Assembly (NCBI GenBank): GCA_023213395.1
Contig: CM041465.1
Span: forward strand, 213,225,741-213,289,740
Direction of reading: 5' to 3'
Origin: Cycas panzhihuaensis
Taxonomy: Eukaryota; Cycadophyta
Length of the DNA: 64,000 nt
Positions 21,241 to 32,450 of the stretch are shown in pieces (the stretch's first letter is position 1; every line of letters begins with the position of its first letter). A program made the translations under genes and the position numbers. Under the pieces are notes generated by a model. The model was not told the DNA's origin and made no database searches. It worked only from the letters and a program-made list of their open reading frames with translations.

Positions 21241-22579
21241 TGACTCCTTTGGTGCCCCCATCGATGATTCTCTCCCTGATGAGTCCATCTTGATGATTCA
21301 GGATGTCTCTCCCCATCCACTCATCAACAATGAGTGGTATGGTAATATAGTGTGGTATCTCACACAGCAGCAATACTACCCCGATGCTAGTAGTAAAGTT
21401 AGATCTTGCATTTAAACTTTTGCCAGGTAATACTTCCTTGTGGGTGAAGTATTATACAAGAGGTCCTTCGATGGGATCCTCCTTTACTGCGTCACTACTG
21501 ACGAAGCTGACCAAATACTCTACGAATACCACCATGGTATTTGTGGGGGTCACTTTGGGGGCTAGTCTATGGCTTAGAGGATCCTTCGCATGGGTTATTT
21601 TTGGTCGTCCCTTTTTAAGGACGCCCACGCCTTTGCTCTGAGATGTCAGTGATGTCAGGAACATGCCAACATCTCCCATGTGCCTTCCGAGGCCCTTCAC
21701 CCCATTGTTTCTCCATGGCCTTTTGCTCAGTGGGGACTAGACCTCATTGGAGCTATTTCTCCACCTTCATCATCGCAGCACAAGTTTATCTTGACTGCCA
21801 TGGAGTATTTCACCAAATGGGCAGAGGCCATCCCCTTGATCACTACTCCTAGTAAAACGATAGCCACATTCGTTTACTAGTACATCATTTACCGTTTCGG
21901 GATTCCAGACATCCTAATCACTGACAATGGAACCTCTTTTTGTAATAAGGAGATGGATGAGCTTTGCGAGAAGTTCAAGATATCTCACAAAACTTCTTCT
22001 CCTTACTACCCTTAGGCAAATGGCCAAGTGGAGTTTTTCAATAAGACTCTCATCAATATCCTAAAGAAAATCATTGCTCAGTCCCAAAAAGATTGGCACC
22101 TTTAGCTACCCTCTGCTTTGTGGGCTTACAGCACCTCTATCTGTTCCGCCATAGGAATGACCATGTTCTCCCTGGTCTACGGTATTGAGGTGGTACTCCT
22201 GCTGGAGGTGGAGATTCCTTCTTTACAAGTCTCCCTTCGAGGTCTCATCGACGAAGAGTCGATCCGTCAGGCTCACCTTCTGGACCTCAAGGCTTTGGAG
22301 GAGAGACGCTTAGCTGCTTATCAGGCTAACCTAGCCTTCAAAGCTCGCTCGTAAAGGACCTACGATAAACATCTCCATTCTTATCCTTTGTTTCTTGGGG
22401 ACCACGTCCTCAAGCTTGACTATCTCCATGACCGTTTGACCAAATTCAAACCTCGATGGATTGGCCCTTTCGTCATTATCGAGACCCTCAGTAATGGTGC
22501 TTATAGGATAGCCACCCTGGAAGGGCTTGAATTTGAGAAAGCCATTAATGGGAAATTCCTTAAGAAGTTTTACGAATGA
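21241..22579 (+). pseudogene. Element C integrase
   Basis: Plus-strand Gypsy integrase. The zinc-binding region (21450-21680) is frameshifted but gives HHGICGGHFGG in one frame and MGYFW-type and CQEHAN pieces in others. The core reads WPFAQWGLDLIGAI (first Asp), FILTAMEYFTKWAEAIPL, ILITDNGTSF (second Asp) and ANGQVEFFNKTLINILKKII (Glu of the DDE triad). The DDE residues all survive. The C-terminus, VLKLDYLHDRLTKFKPRWIGPFVI and NGAYRIATLEG, is the GPF/Y module, ending at a stop at 22577. Stops at 21878, 22013 and 22103 are at Gln-type positions. No chromodomain follows. Confidence 0.9.
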
Positions 22580-23199
22580 TCTTTTGGTGATCCCCTTGCC
22601 ACACTCTGAACTGAGCGTAAACTACCATCTTAGGTTGTTCCTATTCCTCCCAACCATGGGTAGAATGGCAGTTTAAAATGGCTTCCCCCTTTTTCTTTCT
22701 AGTTCCTCCTATGGAACCCGTGTTCCCGTATCCTCTCGGAAACCTCTCGTCTTCCTATTTGGGCATTCCCCAATTGGGACGATGCTTTGGAGTACCATTA
22801 CTTCTTTCTCTTGCTTGCTGCTTCCTTTGCATATTCCACTATGCTCCTCCATGGACATGCATGTCACTCTATTTCTAACCTCACACCTCTCTATCACCTC
22901 TACTCACGGTGGATGTATGTACTTCTGTTAGACATATAGATATACATGGAAGGAAATACGTGCATCATATAATAAAACATTTACAACATACAAAACAAAG
23001 CATACATACTATCTACCACACATGATATACACAACATCTCATGTCGAAATGGGGTTCCAATTATCCCGTATATATATACATCAAAAATCATATGTTACAT
23101 CATACATATGGGAAGCTGGTGTCCTTACAGGGGGGATACTATCATATGAGTCTCTATGGCCCCTGGCACATGCTTTCCGTCAAAATCATATATATATCT
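22580..23199. other. Spacer after integrase of element C
   Basis: About 600 bases with no readable domain on either strand. It includes an AT-rich stretch with ATATAT and ACATAC runs at 22920-23110 that would lie at the 3' end of the antisense gene, where plant polyadenylation signals are expected. Confidence 0.5.
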
Positions 23200-23940
23200 C
23201 ATATACTACTGCTGCCCCACTCCTGGGGTACCATCTCCTAGCCTGTGTGATCCCTCTCCTAAGGACCACATCCCTCTGAGGCTCCTCTTGAGCCTCCGTG
23301 AGCTCCCTGCCTCGCTCCCCTCATCGCGTGGCTGTTTCAGGGTCATCACCGTTGTATGGGTGTACGTCCTGCTCCTACTCGACCTCGACGCCACTTGGTC
23401 TACGAGTTAATCGTATCTGGCCTAGATATAATCCCTCTCTCCCTCTACTCCTCTGAGATGCTCCTCCAATACTGTTATCTAGATCGTGCTCCCTGCATCT
23501 CTGCCTATTCCCTCTGTGCCTCTAGAGCCTGGACCCATCCGCGCTCGCTCATTCCTCTCCTTGTCTAGCTTTTGCTACATCTGTCCCCTGAAAGCTATGT
23601 GCTCTTGGGACTCTGCAGCCCAGATGTCTCTCGCCCTTGCCAATGGGGTGAATGCCTCCATATGTGTACCTACTGATCTAGGCATATCCTCTACTTGGAT
23701 GGGTGGTTGCCCCTCTGTATACACCTGAGGGAACATCTCCCTCACCATAGCCTCTACTAGTCTCCTGACCTCTGCTGTACCTACCAATGCAACATGCTGT
23801 GTGTCAGTATATATCCTAATCCATACCATAATCAAATCAAATATCTATCTGGATGTCAAACGACTAAGGAAATGGTTAGGCCTCACCTGCCATGGCTGCC
23901 AGCTCCTCTACTCAGGCGACATCCTCTCCTCTTGGCTCTC
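23200..23940 (-). pseudogene. Antisense gene of element C, 3' part
   Basis: Minus-strand continuation of the antisense gene. The clearest open stretch, 23835 to 23575, reads VALVGTAEVRRLVEAMVREM, FPQVYTEGQPPIQVEDMPRS and LARARDIWAAESQEHIAFRG. It is charged and likely helical, with no catalytic motif I recognise. A second stretch (23394-23206) is Arg/Ser/Gly-rich. The tract near 23846-23900 resembles an intron end on the minus strand, so this may be a separate exon. Sense-strand frames over it look random, supporting antisense coding. Confidence 0.5.
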
Positions 23941-24173
23941 CGCCAGCTGCGGGTACCTTATCCTTGGGTACCTCCTCTACCTAGGCCTCTCTCCTCATAG
24001 GGACCAGCTCAACTCTCATCTCTCCAGATCTCCTCACGATTCGTAGCTTACAGGCCTTAGTCACCAGCCCCCTGCTCTCCTCAACTACCCCTCATGGGCC
24101 TGCCTCTCCTCTGGCAGTCCCGAATGGTCTCATTACTCCTCCTGTTGTCCCTGAAGGACTTGCCTCTCCTGCA

Positions 24174-25110
24174 AGTCATGATAGACCAGCCTCATCTCCT
24201 CCATCGATATCGTCATCATCATCGTCATCGTCTGGAAGTTCTCCTGCTTTGCTTGCCTCGTCATCATTATCCCACCTCACCGTCCTGTATGGATTTGATA
24301 CATAGTCTGTCAGGGTGAGGAGGTCTAGCGATGTGGCCTCCACTGATCGCTGGACGTGAGCCTGGTCCTCCATCCCCCTCAGCTGAGTCTACCATCTGTG
24401 GACCATCAGAGCCCACTTTGCTATGGGGTGTGGTCCTCCCGCTGGTGCCACTGCCATGAAGTGATCGAAGAACTAGCATTGTAGCAACGTGCTATATGAT
24501 AGTCCTCCCTTGTCTGCTACCCTAATAGCATCGAGCTGTGCGATGAGGTTTACTGCTATCATGGTAGCCTAGTCCATCCTCTCGTCGACTTCACAGCGGC
24601 GTACTGCATCCATCTATCTACCTGATATCTCTCTATAATTCTATTTTCGGGAAACCTAAAATAGAATGCATAGTGTAATCAGCTTCCTCACCCGAGGAAT
24701 CCTCGACATCACCATCGTTTAGAGAGGAACTCCTCTTTGCTTCCACCTGTCAGCCCCTATGAAGAGCGTGGCTGCCTCTCTATGTGCTACCTCAATGCTA
24801 GCAGTGCTCCTAGTGTCACTGGCCTCCCAGTCACTGGTACTCCCAAAATCCATCGGATATCCCTCGATGTAACCATCACATCACCTACCTGAGGCAAGTG
24901 GAATACGTGCCTCCTCCTATCCCAATGGGATACAATGTCAACCAATAGTCTCTGATCAGATGCGAACTGAGGTGTCTTCAAGGCCTTGTATAGGCCACAC
25001 CTCCGTAGGATCTCCTTGTCCCCCCAGGACATCATCTCAATGAAGCTCAACATTGCCATACCTATGTTTTCACAGTTATGCACCACGATGATAGCCTGCC
25101 AACATCAAAA
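24174..25110 (-). pseudogene. Antisense plant mobile domain (PMD) gene in element C
   Basis: Minus-strand gene. From 25086 leftwards: NIGMAMLSFIEMMSWGDKEI, LRRCGLYKALKTPQFASDQR, LLVDIVSHWDRRRHVFHLPQ, VGDVMVTSRDIRWILGVPVT and GRPVT. This is the plant mobile domain signature (R-xGL ... LLxxLVxxWxxxxxTFHLPxGExTxTxxDVxxILGLPVxGxPV). The domain is in plant transposons and in the host MAIN/MAIL proteins. It ends at a stop near 24787. After a frame change (24640-24174) come LIAQLDAIRVADKGGLSYST, FFDHFMAVAPAGGPHPIAKW and an acidic tail with eight Asp. The PMD is shorter than usual. An acceptor-like TTGGCAG lies just upstream (near 25099), so an intron is possible. A decayed gene opposite to the element's own. 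Confidence 0.8.
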
Positions 25111-25770
25111 AGTAATCAAAATCAGTCTCCTATCAGTCATCTATGCTCCTAGCTATCTCTTAGCTCTCTCTACCTGAGATTTGGGGCCTTAAGGCCCCTC
25201 ATCTTCTTTTTCCTACCAGTCTGCCTTCGTACTGCGCTAAACTTAGTAGTACCGCTAAGTTTAGCTCAGGCCCCGCGGTGATCAAGGGGCCCCGCGATAA
25301 TGATCATGGCATCGTGATCTTTGCCACGGTATGAACGGCACCCCCCCAAAAGGGGGGGGGGGGGGTGGTTTCTGCCCCAAAAACCCAAAAAAAAAATCAT
25401 CTGGTGGACCTCGTGGGGCCCACTGGGACTAAGGCTCCCTAATGCCCAGGTCCCGCCTCTTTCTGGGTCTAATTCAGACTCTGAGAGGCCTCCAATTGCC
25501 CATAAGGGGCACAAAAATCACATAAAAAACTATAAAAAGTAGTGAAATTAAAACTCTGAAATGGGTTGGGTTTCGTGAGATCCACTCATTGGATCTGGTC
25601 TTGCTATCATCATCTTGTCTCAATGATCCCGTTGGCTCTCTCCTCGCTCTGATCCAATGGTCAGATCGTCCCCCGTGTAACTCCAAAGTCAAGCGGCGCT
25701 CCGCTGCATAAGGGAATGGCTTTAGTTTCTCACGAGAGTCAGTGAAAATGAATTCATTTTCCATACGATT
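25111..25770 (-). promoter_or_regulatory. Upstream region of the antisense PMD gene
   Basis: GC-rich, non-coding in either strand by my reading. It holds an 11-bp perfect inverted repeat GCTAAACTTAG / CTAAGTTTAGC (about 25234-25264) that resembles the GTACCGC motif cluster of the LTRs, and a C7-A4-G14 hairpin-like tract at 25341-25365. The position upstream of the antisense gene suggests a promoter or leader, but nothing shows transcription. Confidence 0.4.
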
Positions 25771-26289
25771 TCCTTATATAGGTGGGGGCCCCGACGGGCA
25801 CTTCTTCCATTTTTAGCCTCGCGACAGTCGTTGGGACTATCCTGTTTCCCTAATTGCCTTTGCCTTCTGGCCCTGTTGCCCGTTGTGCTCTTTTGATACC
25901 CTTTTTACACTCTCTTATAGGTGCATTTATGGTGCCTCATTTTGCACTTTTTTAGGGCCCTTCTACCTCATTTTGTGTGCTACTCCTGTGCATGCCTGAG
26001 TTTAAACTCATTTGGCTCGTTTCACCATCTTGGACTCATTTTCGTAGCCCTTTTTTACTCCTGGGGCCTCCAAAGGGAATGTTCCCCCATCCGGGGGCAT
26101 GTTTCGCTTCCCGAAGCGACCTTTGATACTCAAGGGCAACTTTTCTCTGTCCGCTCTTAGGTAATGGTTAGACCACTTGCTCTTATCTCTGGGTAGCCTC
26201 ATTGCTAGGTCCTCCTACCCTACATGGCCACTTTTTGCTTGCCTTTTGAGTATCTCTTTCATTCCATCGATGTTCATTTACTACCAGGA
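25771..26289 (+). other. Spacer before the second RNase H of element C
   Basis: T-rich sequence with several pyrimidine tracts ending in AG: TCTCTTATAG at 25920, CGCTCTTAG at 26160 and TTTACTACCAG at 26288. The last stands 13 bases before the Met of the second RNase H and could be a splice acceptor. No protein domain recognised. Confidence 0.45.
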
Positions 26290-26830
26290 CTTTGAGTCAC
26301 CCATGTTCATTTACATTTTTACCGACGGTGGAAGCCGCAATAACCCTAGACCTTCTGCCACTGTATGGATTCTTCGCAGCCCCTCTGGACACAATTTCCT
26401 ATGCTTTGGGGTCTTCCTCCCAGAGGCTACCAATAATGAAGCCGAATACACAGCTGTTATTGAAGCCCTTACCGATGCTTTCTGTTTCCATCACGGACCC
26501 ATCGTTTTGCTTTGCGACTCTTAAGTTATGGTGTCCCATCTCACCGAGGTTTACCAAGTGTGATGCCCTTACTTGAGAACTCTTGCTTCCGCTGCCAGAT
26601 CCCTCCTGGCCTGCTTCTCGTCTGTCAACATTCAGCATATCCCTTGAGCCCTCAACGCTGAGGTAAATAGTCTCATTCACCTCATCCTTGAGTGCTACCT
26701 CCCTCTTCTTGTTGACCGCCCCTGAGGTTTATCCGGCCGCCCTATCGCCTAAGCCCCAGGTCGTCACGCACCTCACTTTGTGATCCGTTCATGCCTCCAA
26801 AACCTAGCCGCTAATGAGGTTAAACTATAG
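26290..26830 (+). pseudogene. Second, archaeal-type RNase H of element C
   Basis: Plus-strand separate open frame. FIYIFTDGGSRNNPRPSATV (first catalytic Asp; family xFTDGGSRGNPGPSA), FLPEATNNEAEYTAVIEALT (catalytic Glu), IVLLCDS-stop-VMVSHLTEV (third Asp; stop at a Gln codon at 26521) and VNIQHIP-stop-ALNAEVNSLI (family HIPRxxNxEADSLA) follow. In that last block the final Asp reads Asn by a G-to-A change. Extra archaeal-type RNases H are a known mark of Tat-lineage elements. In those I recall it lies beside the first RNase H or integrase, whereas here it follows integrase by 3.7 kb with the antisense gene between. It might be expressed from a spliced RNA. Confidence 0.85.
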
Positions 26831-27130
26831 CGACTACCAATTTTATTTTCTCTTCTACTTGATTATGCACATCTCTCTACATCTTTTATAGTGGGGGCAG
26901 CCCCCTCGCCTTTCTTATTCTCCCAGTCAATTTATGGGTGGCACATAGGTAACCCCCATGTTATCTCCACCTCTACCTTCGTATCCATGTGTTCTTCCAT
27001 GACACTCGCTGGTACCCTTGCCTACTGTTATGATCTTGATTTATATATCTATATACACATGTGATACTGACAGTTGTGTTGTCAGCATTTGCCATTACAC
27101 CATGCTTCCAAGCAGCGAGGCTCTGCTACC
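26831..27130 (+). other. 3' untranslated part of element C
   Basis: About 300 bases from the end of the RNase H frame to the polypurine tract. Stop-broken in all frames and T/C-rich. A reading in the RNase H frame can be forced into the LTR but shows no conserved block. Confidence 0.5.
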
Positions 27131-27140
27131 AAGGGGGTAG
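27131..27140 (+). promoter_or_regulatory. Polypurine tract of element C
   Basis: AAGGGGGTAG ends exactly where the right LTR starts (TGTTTCCCAG at 27141). Confidence 0.88.
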
Positions 27141-29860
27141 TGTTTCCCAGCTTCTGGGAATGGATATGGAATCATCGACTCAGGTAAGTATAGGTATGCT
27201 TCTCACCTTATCATTGTTTTCTTTTGAGATAAGTGTATGCTTGTATGTTTGCATGTTATGATCTCGTAGATGATCTTGTCGTCATCTATACTTATTCAGC
27301 CTATGACGACTATAGCGGGGGCACATTCCCAGTGAGTGTGGCACCCCATTGGCCATTCCACTTCCCGCATTCTGCCCTACTCACTTCGAGATCCATTTGG
27401 CTCGTGTCACCCCTGCCCGTGTGATGACTTGTCATTGTTTAGTTGACTTGCCACATCTCTTGAGTCCTATTTTTGCTCTTTTTGACTTGTCTGTTGGCTT
27501 GTTTACCCTTGGGTAGGTGTCTCAGCCCCCCATCAGCCTCCTTAGTCATTGACCCACAGCCCAGGCTGGCTGCTTAGGCCAAATTTGGTTTCTAGTCCTA
27601 TACCACAGCAAAATTTGCGATACCACCACAAATTTCACGGTACTGTAAAATTTGCGGCAGGGCGATTATCTCAGACTGTTTTTTAAAAATCTACCGTGGT
27701 AATTTCACATTTATTACAAAACTGCCACGTGTTTTGTGACTTGACTCACCACCAGCTGCACCCTAATCGCTCGTTTACTGTTTAGGCTAGGTATTTAAGT
27801 CCTCTCTAAGTCATTTTTAGGATATTTTGCTCATTTTTTGGATGCTTCTCAAGGAAAAATGCCATGTGCTCTGCTATTCCCTACTGCTCCATTGCTGCTA
27901 CAGGACTTGCACCTCTCCTCCAGTGCCCATCTCTCCTTTGGTATGGCTAGGACATCTTCCTAGCCCTTCACATGCCTTGGAGAGGTCCTCTTTGGAGAGA
28001 TCTCAGCATTTCCTTGCTCAGGCAGCCATCAAGCATCCTCAAAGTGCAGGTGTTTCCTTCAAACTCATTAGCAAGGGTTCCAAACCTACTATTCCATAAC
28101 TCTTTGGTAGATTTCTCAGCCTTTTTCTAGTAGTGCTTGACTGAGGCAAAGGCCTCCCTTCTCTTTCTCAGGTATTTATTGGTTTAAGTTTCTCTCTTGT
28201 CCAATCTATGCCCTATTTTGTATGTCATTTCTAACTCTTCTTGCTTTGATCTTTAAAGGTTATTCTTGCCTTATTTTAGGCTATCCTTTTTCTACCATTA
28301 GGGCCTCCTTTCCTGCATTTCTTGCTTAAGATATCAGCAAAGAGGGGTTACATAGGGTTTGGGTGAGAGCTGGGTGGATTCCGCACCACCTTCCACGCTC
28401 CCTAAGAGGCTCTTTGCCCTCTAAACCTTCACTTTTGCCCCATGCTGTTCTTGGTAGTAAAATAAGGGTTTGTTAGGCTATTTTCAGCTACTTCAATCAG
28501 TGTTGTCACGTGTTGCAATGTTGGTTTAAAGGCTTACACCTTGATCTAGGCAACTCACATAAGCCCTGACTACTTGTCCCTTGCCCAACTTCTTCCCCGA
28601 CAACCCGGTTTGGTTCCCATAGCACCCCAACTTGTTGTAGATCCTTTTAGGCTCCCTTTTAATCCTTGTTGACTCTATTTCTATCCTTCTTACACAGCCT
28701 TACCCTTGCTACCTTGTGGCTTCTTGAGGGAAGGTAGAATTTATTCCTTACGGGAGGTGGGCCACTCTGAGGCTTACCGGTTCAGTCATCATTTACTTTG
28801 GTTATTTTCCGCTATAGTTTATCATAGTAATATTAGATACTAACATGCATGTATTTAAGTTTATGTTTGTCTCATATATACATGTATTATTAGGATTTTT
28901 TATTATATGCTAGCATCCTTTCTCCAGAAAGGGGGATACTCTCATTCACTTGCAGGTACGCGAAGGATGCAAAGGATCCATTCCCTTTCCTCTTTCGCAG
29001 GTAAGTGTTTCTGCTTATGTTTTACTTTAGTATTTCATTTGTTGCTAGTATTTTGTTCCCTTCTTTTCCTTTCTTGGTACTTTAGTACCACTTTGGGGAA
29101 GGTAAAGAAGCCCCACATTCCAGTCTACTACAACCCTTCACATCCACCATACCTTGTGGAGCAACTTCGAGTACCTCGTGGGAATGTCGTCGCTTCGTCA
29201 TGCCTCTATTCTGGGTACATACTCTTGCTCTGCCCCATCACCCTTTTTCTTTTGAGTTTTTTGTGCAATAGTAATTAGCTCATTAGAAAGAGAAAGGGAA
29301 ATCAACCCCCGTTTGGGTTTATATTTTGTTTACTTTATTTCTTGCATTATATTTGTCATAGGAAAAGGTCCTAGGAAGTCCTCCTCTTTCACCTTTTCCC
29401 CTTCTCCCTTACTTCATCAACTTGCTTTGCTTGGTTAGTTTGCTTACACACATCATAACCTCTTCCCTTTGGTTGTTTCCTTTATGTTCTCTCAGTTTTC
29501 TGCCTAGTAGATGTAGCAGGAGATCTCATTCGTAGGCCATTTGCTTGCCTACCTTTTCCTTATTTTCCCTCGGCTATAGGGAAACCCTTGAAGGGTTCTC
29601 TCCTTCCCCTTCTGGCCATCCAAGGGTGGGAGGATCCTTCCCTTAGGTCAACCTAGGCTAGCCCTATGCCTCTTCTCTTCTTGTTTGAAGTGGGGAACCA
29701 CTTCTAGGTAGCTAGATTCTATTTGCAGGTCCCGAAGTCATGCTCTAGTGCACAAGGCGCCATGCATGGTATTTGCCTTACTTATAGGTCTTTCCTCAAT
29801 TGTTCCATCGACCACCCTTACCACTCCTACTTAGTTAGGTAGCTATCCCATAGACATGCA
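27141..29860 (+). repeat. Right LTR of element C
   Basis: Starts TGTTTCCCAGCTTC and ends CCCATAGACATGCA. Collinear with the left LTR over 2.7 kb. By eye, differences are frequent and mostly C/T or G/A, many at CpG positions of one copy (for example CACCGTATC versus CACCTTATC and CCGTCACTTTGTC versus TCGTCGCTTCGTC), as in an old insertion. Splice-like and TATA-like motifs are kept (see the left LTR). Confidence 0.93.
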
Positions 29861-30740
29861 TCCACCCATATATCTAGGTTATTATCACCTAATATGAATT
29901 AGTATTCTCCCCCCAACCTGCTACTATCCCACTTGATCATGGTTTTTATCATACAACTAATCTCTAGTCTAATTATGATCCTATCAGCCTAAGGCCTTAC
30001 TATAATTTATACTTTCAGAAAAATGAAATTAAGAAACTCATAATTGTACTTGTGGACGTCAGCATAATCCAACCAAGCAAAAGCTCTTATATGGCCTGCA
30101 TAGTCTTGGTTAAGAAAAAGGATGGCTCCTTCTACGTTTATGTCAATTATAGGGAACTAAATAAAATTATCATAAAAAATAAGTTCCCCACTCAGTACAT
30201 AGATGTCATGTTAGATGAAATTCATGGCATATATATTTTCTCTAAGTTAGACCTTCAACCCAATTACTACCAAATCCAAATTGCCACTAAAGATTACCAT
30301 AAGATGGTATTTTGGATATATCATGACCATTTTGAGTTTTGAGCAATGCACTTTAGCCTTTATAATACTTAAATGACCTTCTAAGCTCTCATGAATAAAA
30401 TTTTTAGCCTCTATCTTTGAAATTTTATCATAGTCTTCATTAATGATATTCTCATTTATAGCACCTATTTAGATCACCACATCTAGCACCTAGAACCCAT
30501 CCTCCAAACATTACAAAAATACCAACTCTATGCAAAATTATCTATGCATGAATTTAGGCAATCTAAACTCTAATACTTCGTGCATATTATATTAGCAAAA
30601 AGGGTATGCATGGACCTTGATAAAATATATGTCATCACGACTTAGCCAACACTAACCACTCTTACCTAACTACGTGCATTCCTTAGCCTCACAGGATTCT
30701 ATTATTATTTTATATATAACTATGCCTCTCTCACTACCTC
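29861..30740 (+). pseudogene. Gypsy B reverse transcriptase
   Basis: Plus-strand RT resuming after element C. Blocks: RPYYNLYFQKNEIKKLI, DVSIIQPSKSSYMACIVLVK, KKDGSFYVYVNYRELNK, KFPTQYIDVMLDEIHG, FSKLDLQPNYYQIQIA and DYHKMVFW. These match the Gypsy RPYRYPxxQKxEIExLV, IIxPSxSPxxSPVxLVKKKDGSWRxCVDYRxLNKxT and SKxDLRSGYHQI blocks. The catalytic box reads IIVFINDILIYS, where the family has VVVFxDDILIYS, so the first Asp is Asn. Open for 96 codons at 30052-30342, then broken. Confidence 0.87.
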
Positions 30741-31200
30741 TTAACCAATCTCCTCTATAAAGATAACTTCCAATGGTTACTAGAAGCTTATACTACTTTT
30801 TCTCATCTCAAGGTCATCATGATCTTAACCCTAGTCCTCATCACTCTCAATTTCAACCAACCATTCTAACTTGAATGTGATACCTCAAGAATCATCCTAG
30901 GTATAGTCCTCATATAAGACACTTATCCCATTATATTCAAGATCCAAAAATTAAAAGATCGTGAGCTCTGCCTCTTCACCTATCAGAAGGAGATGAAAAT
31001 TATTCTTTACATTGTTGACAAATGGTGGCAATACCTCTTAGGCTCCAAATTTACCATTCTCATGGATAATTGTAGCCTTCATAATCTATTAGATCAATCA
31101 GTCTTATCTAAAGAGCAAGCTAAGTAGGATGACTATCTATAAGTCTTTGACTTCAGAATATTGTATAAAAAAGGTAAAGATAATATAATTGTAAATACCC
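30741..31200 (+). pseudogene. Gypsy B RNase H
   Basis: Plus-strand RNase H connected to RT. It reads in pieces: LECDTSRIILGIVL (family xxDASxxGxGAVLxQ, with the catalytic Asp kept), PIIFKIQKLKDRELCLFTYQ (family PIAYxSxxLxxxxxxxSxYEKEL) and KWWQYLLGSKFTILMDNCSLHNLLDQ (family WRxYLLGxxFxIxTDxxSLKYLLEQ). ILYKKGKDNIIVNTLS (family IxYKxGxxNxVADALSR) ends the domain. Several stops and a frame change separate the pieces. Confidence 0.82.
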
Positions 31201-32450
31201 TTTCATGTTTGTACCCTAATGATAATACTCCCAACCCAAGTCTCTATGTTATAACCAAGCCCCAACCCCTTTGACTTGATGAATTATAAGTTGAAATCTA
31301 AGCCCAAGATGACTACCCTAATTAGAGTAAAAAAAAATTCAACTACAAAGGTTAGTCAACCTTTAACAATAATCTACTCTATTAAAATTTCATCCTTGTC
31401 CACCTATCCTCCTCATTCATTCTTAGAATCTTAATAAAATACCACTTTTCTCCCCTTAGTGGCCACTTAGGGTTTGATAAAACTTATTGATGCATCTACA
31501 CTAATTTCTTTTGGCTCCATATAAAGACTACCATATTCACCTTTATATTAGAATACAACATATGTCAGTAAAAAAAAGTCAATACCAAAGCCCTTCTTGG
31601 ACTTCTCCAACTATTAAATATTCCACAAGGTAAGTGGTAGGATATTGTCATGGACTTTATTATAGGCTTACCTCCATCTTTTGATTTCATTTGGGTGGTC
31701 ATTAATTGATTAACCAAGTATTCACACTTCCTCCTAGTTCACATCTCATATACATCCTCATGTCTCATCAGCTTATATGTCCAATTCATATTTTAGCTTT
31801 ACAATTTCCCTTCATCCATCATTTGTGACCAAGACCCCAAGTTTACTAGCCCCTTTTAGGAAGAACTCTTTAAGGCTATTGGAACCATATTTAACATGAA
31901 TTCTACCTACCACCCATAAACAAATGGCTAATCTAAGGTCTTAAACAAAATTCTAGAAACCTATATATCTTGTCTTGACTTAGAATATCAAGTTAAGTAA
32001 ACCTCTTGGCTTTCCCTAATATAGTACTAGTATAACTCATCTCACTATTTGAATATTAGTATGTCTCCTTTTTTGGCCCTCTATAGTTACCACCCCTCTT
32101 CCTACCATACCTTAGCCACACAACTTTAGCACAACAAAAGCTTTAAGAGATAGACCAAATCCTCCATACCTTTTAATAGAATTTGGTAATTGCTCAAAAT
32201 TACATGAAGCAACTTATTAACCACCATTAGTTTGATTAGTCCTTTGACATTGGAAATCTAGTATTCCTCTACCTCTATCCTTATAAGCAATAGTCTCTTA
32301 AATCACATCAAGGTCATAAACTAAGCCCATGTTATTATAGCCCTTATAAAGTCCTCCATAAAATTGGTGAAGTCACTTATGCCCTTGAACTCCCCTCGAA
32401 CACCAATATCCATAATATCTTTTATGTATCGTGCCTAAAAAAAATACCTT
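31201..32450 (+). pseudogene. Gypsy B integrase
   Basis: Plus-strand Gypsy integrase. The zinc-binding part is partly legible (31430-31580, HFSPLSGHLGFDKT). The core shows IPQGKW-stop-DIVMDFIIGLPP with the first Asp, LTKYSHFLLVH, then ICDQDPKFTSP (second Asp; family VSDRDxxFTSxFW) and STYHP-stop-TNG-stop-SKVLN (family TAYHPQTDGQSEVVN), where the catalytic Glu is now Lys. The two stops are at Gln positions. After 32100 come pieces of the C-terminal GPY-like region (YLYPYKQ-S-KSHQGHKL...YYSPYKVLHKIGEVTYALELP), which keep the family pattern well. Confidence 0.84.

Larger units (their letters stand above)
13051..29860 (+). mobile_element. Tat/Ogre-like Gypsy element C (plus strand, 16.8 kb)
   Basis: Large Gypsy element with 2.7-kb LTRs (13051-15747 and 27141-29860) and an 11.4-kb interior. 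Flanks are CCCAC (13046-13050) and TCCAC (29861-29865), a 5-bp target duplication with one transition. Features that place it near Tat/Ogre are the size, a primer-binding site of TGGYGAC...CTGGGGA form, gag and protease in one frame, a second, archaeal-type RNase H, and an antisense gene before the 3' LTR. The interior carries few stops compared with A and B, so C is younger, as its nested position requires. Confidence 0.9.

Noticed and set aside
24199-24240. Poly-Asp run as a sign of a calcium-binding or histone-binding domain
   Set aside because: It arises from a GTC/ATC triplet repeat; an acidic tail is all that can be said.
25341-25365. C7-A4-G14 tract as a terminator-like hairpin
   Set aside because: Such runs are common slippage products and no transcript end is known here.
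25474-25764. 96-codon minus-strand open frame as first exon of the antisense PMD gene
   Set aside because: No PMD-like residues, and no phase-consistent splice sites join it to the PMD frame.
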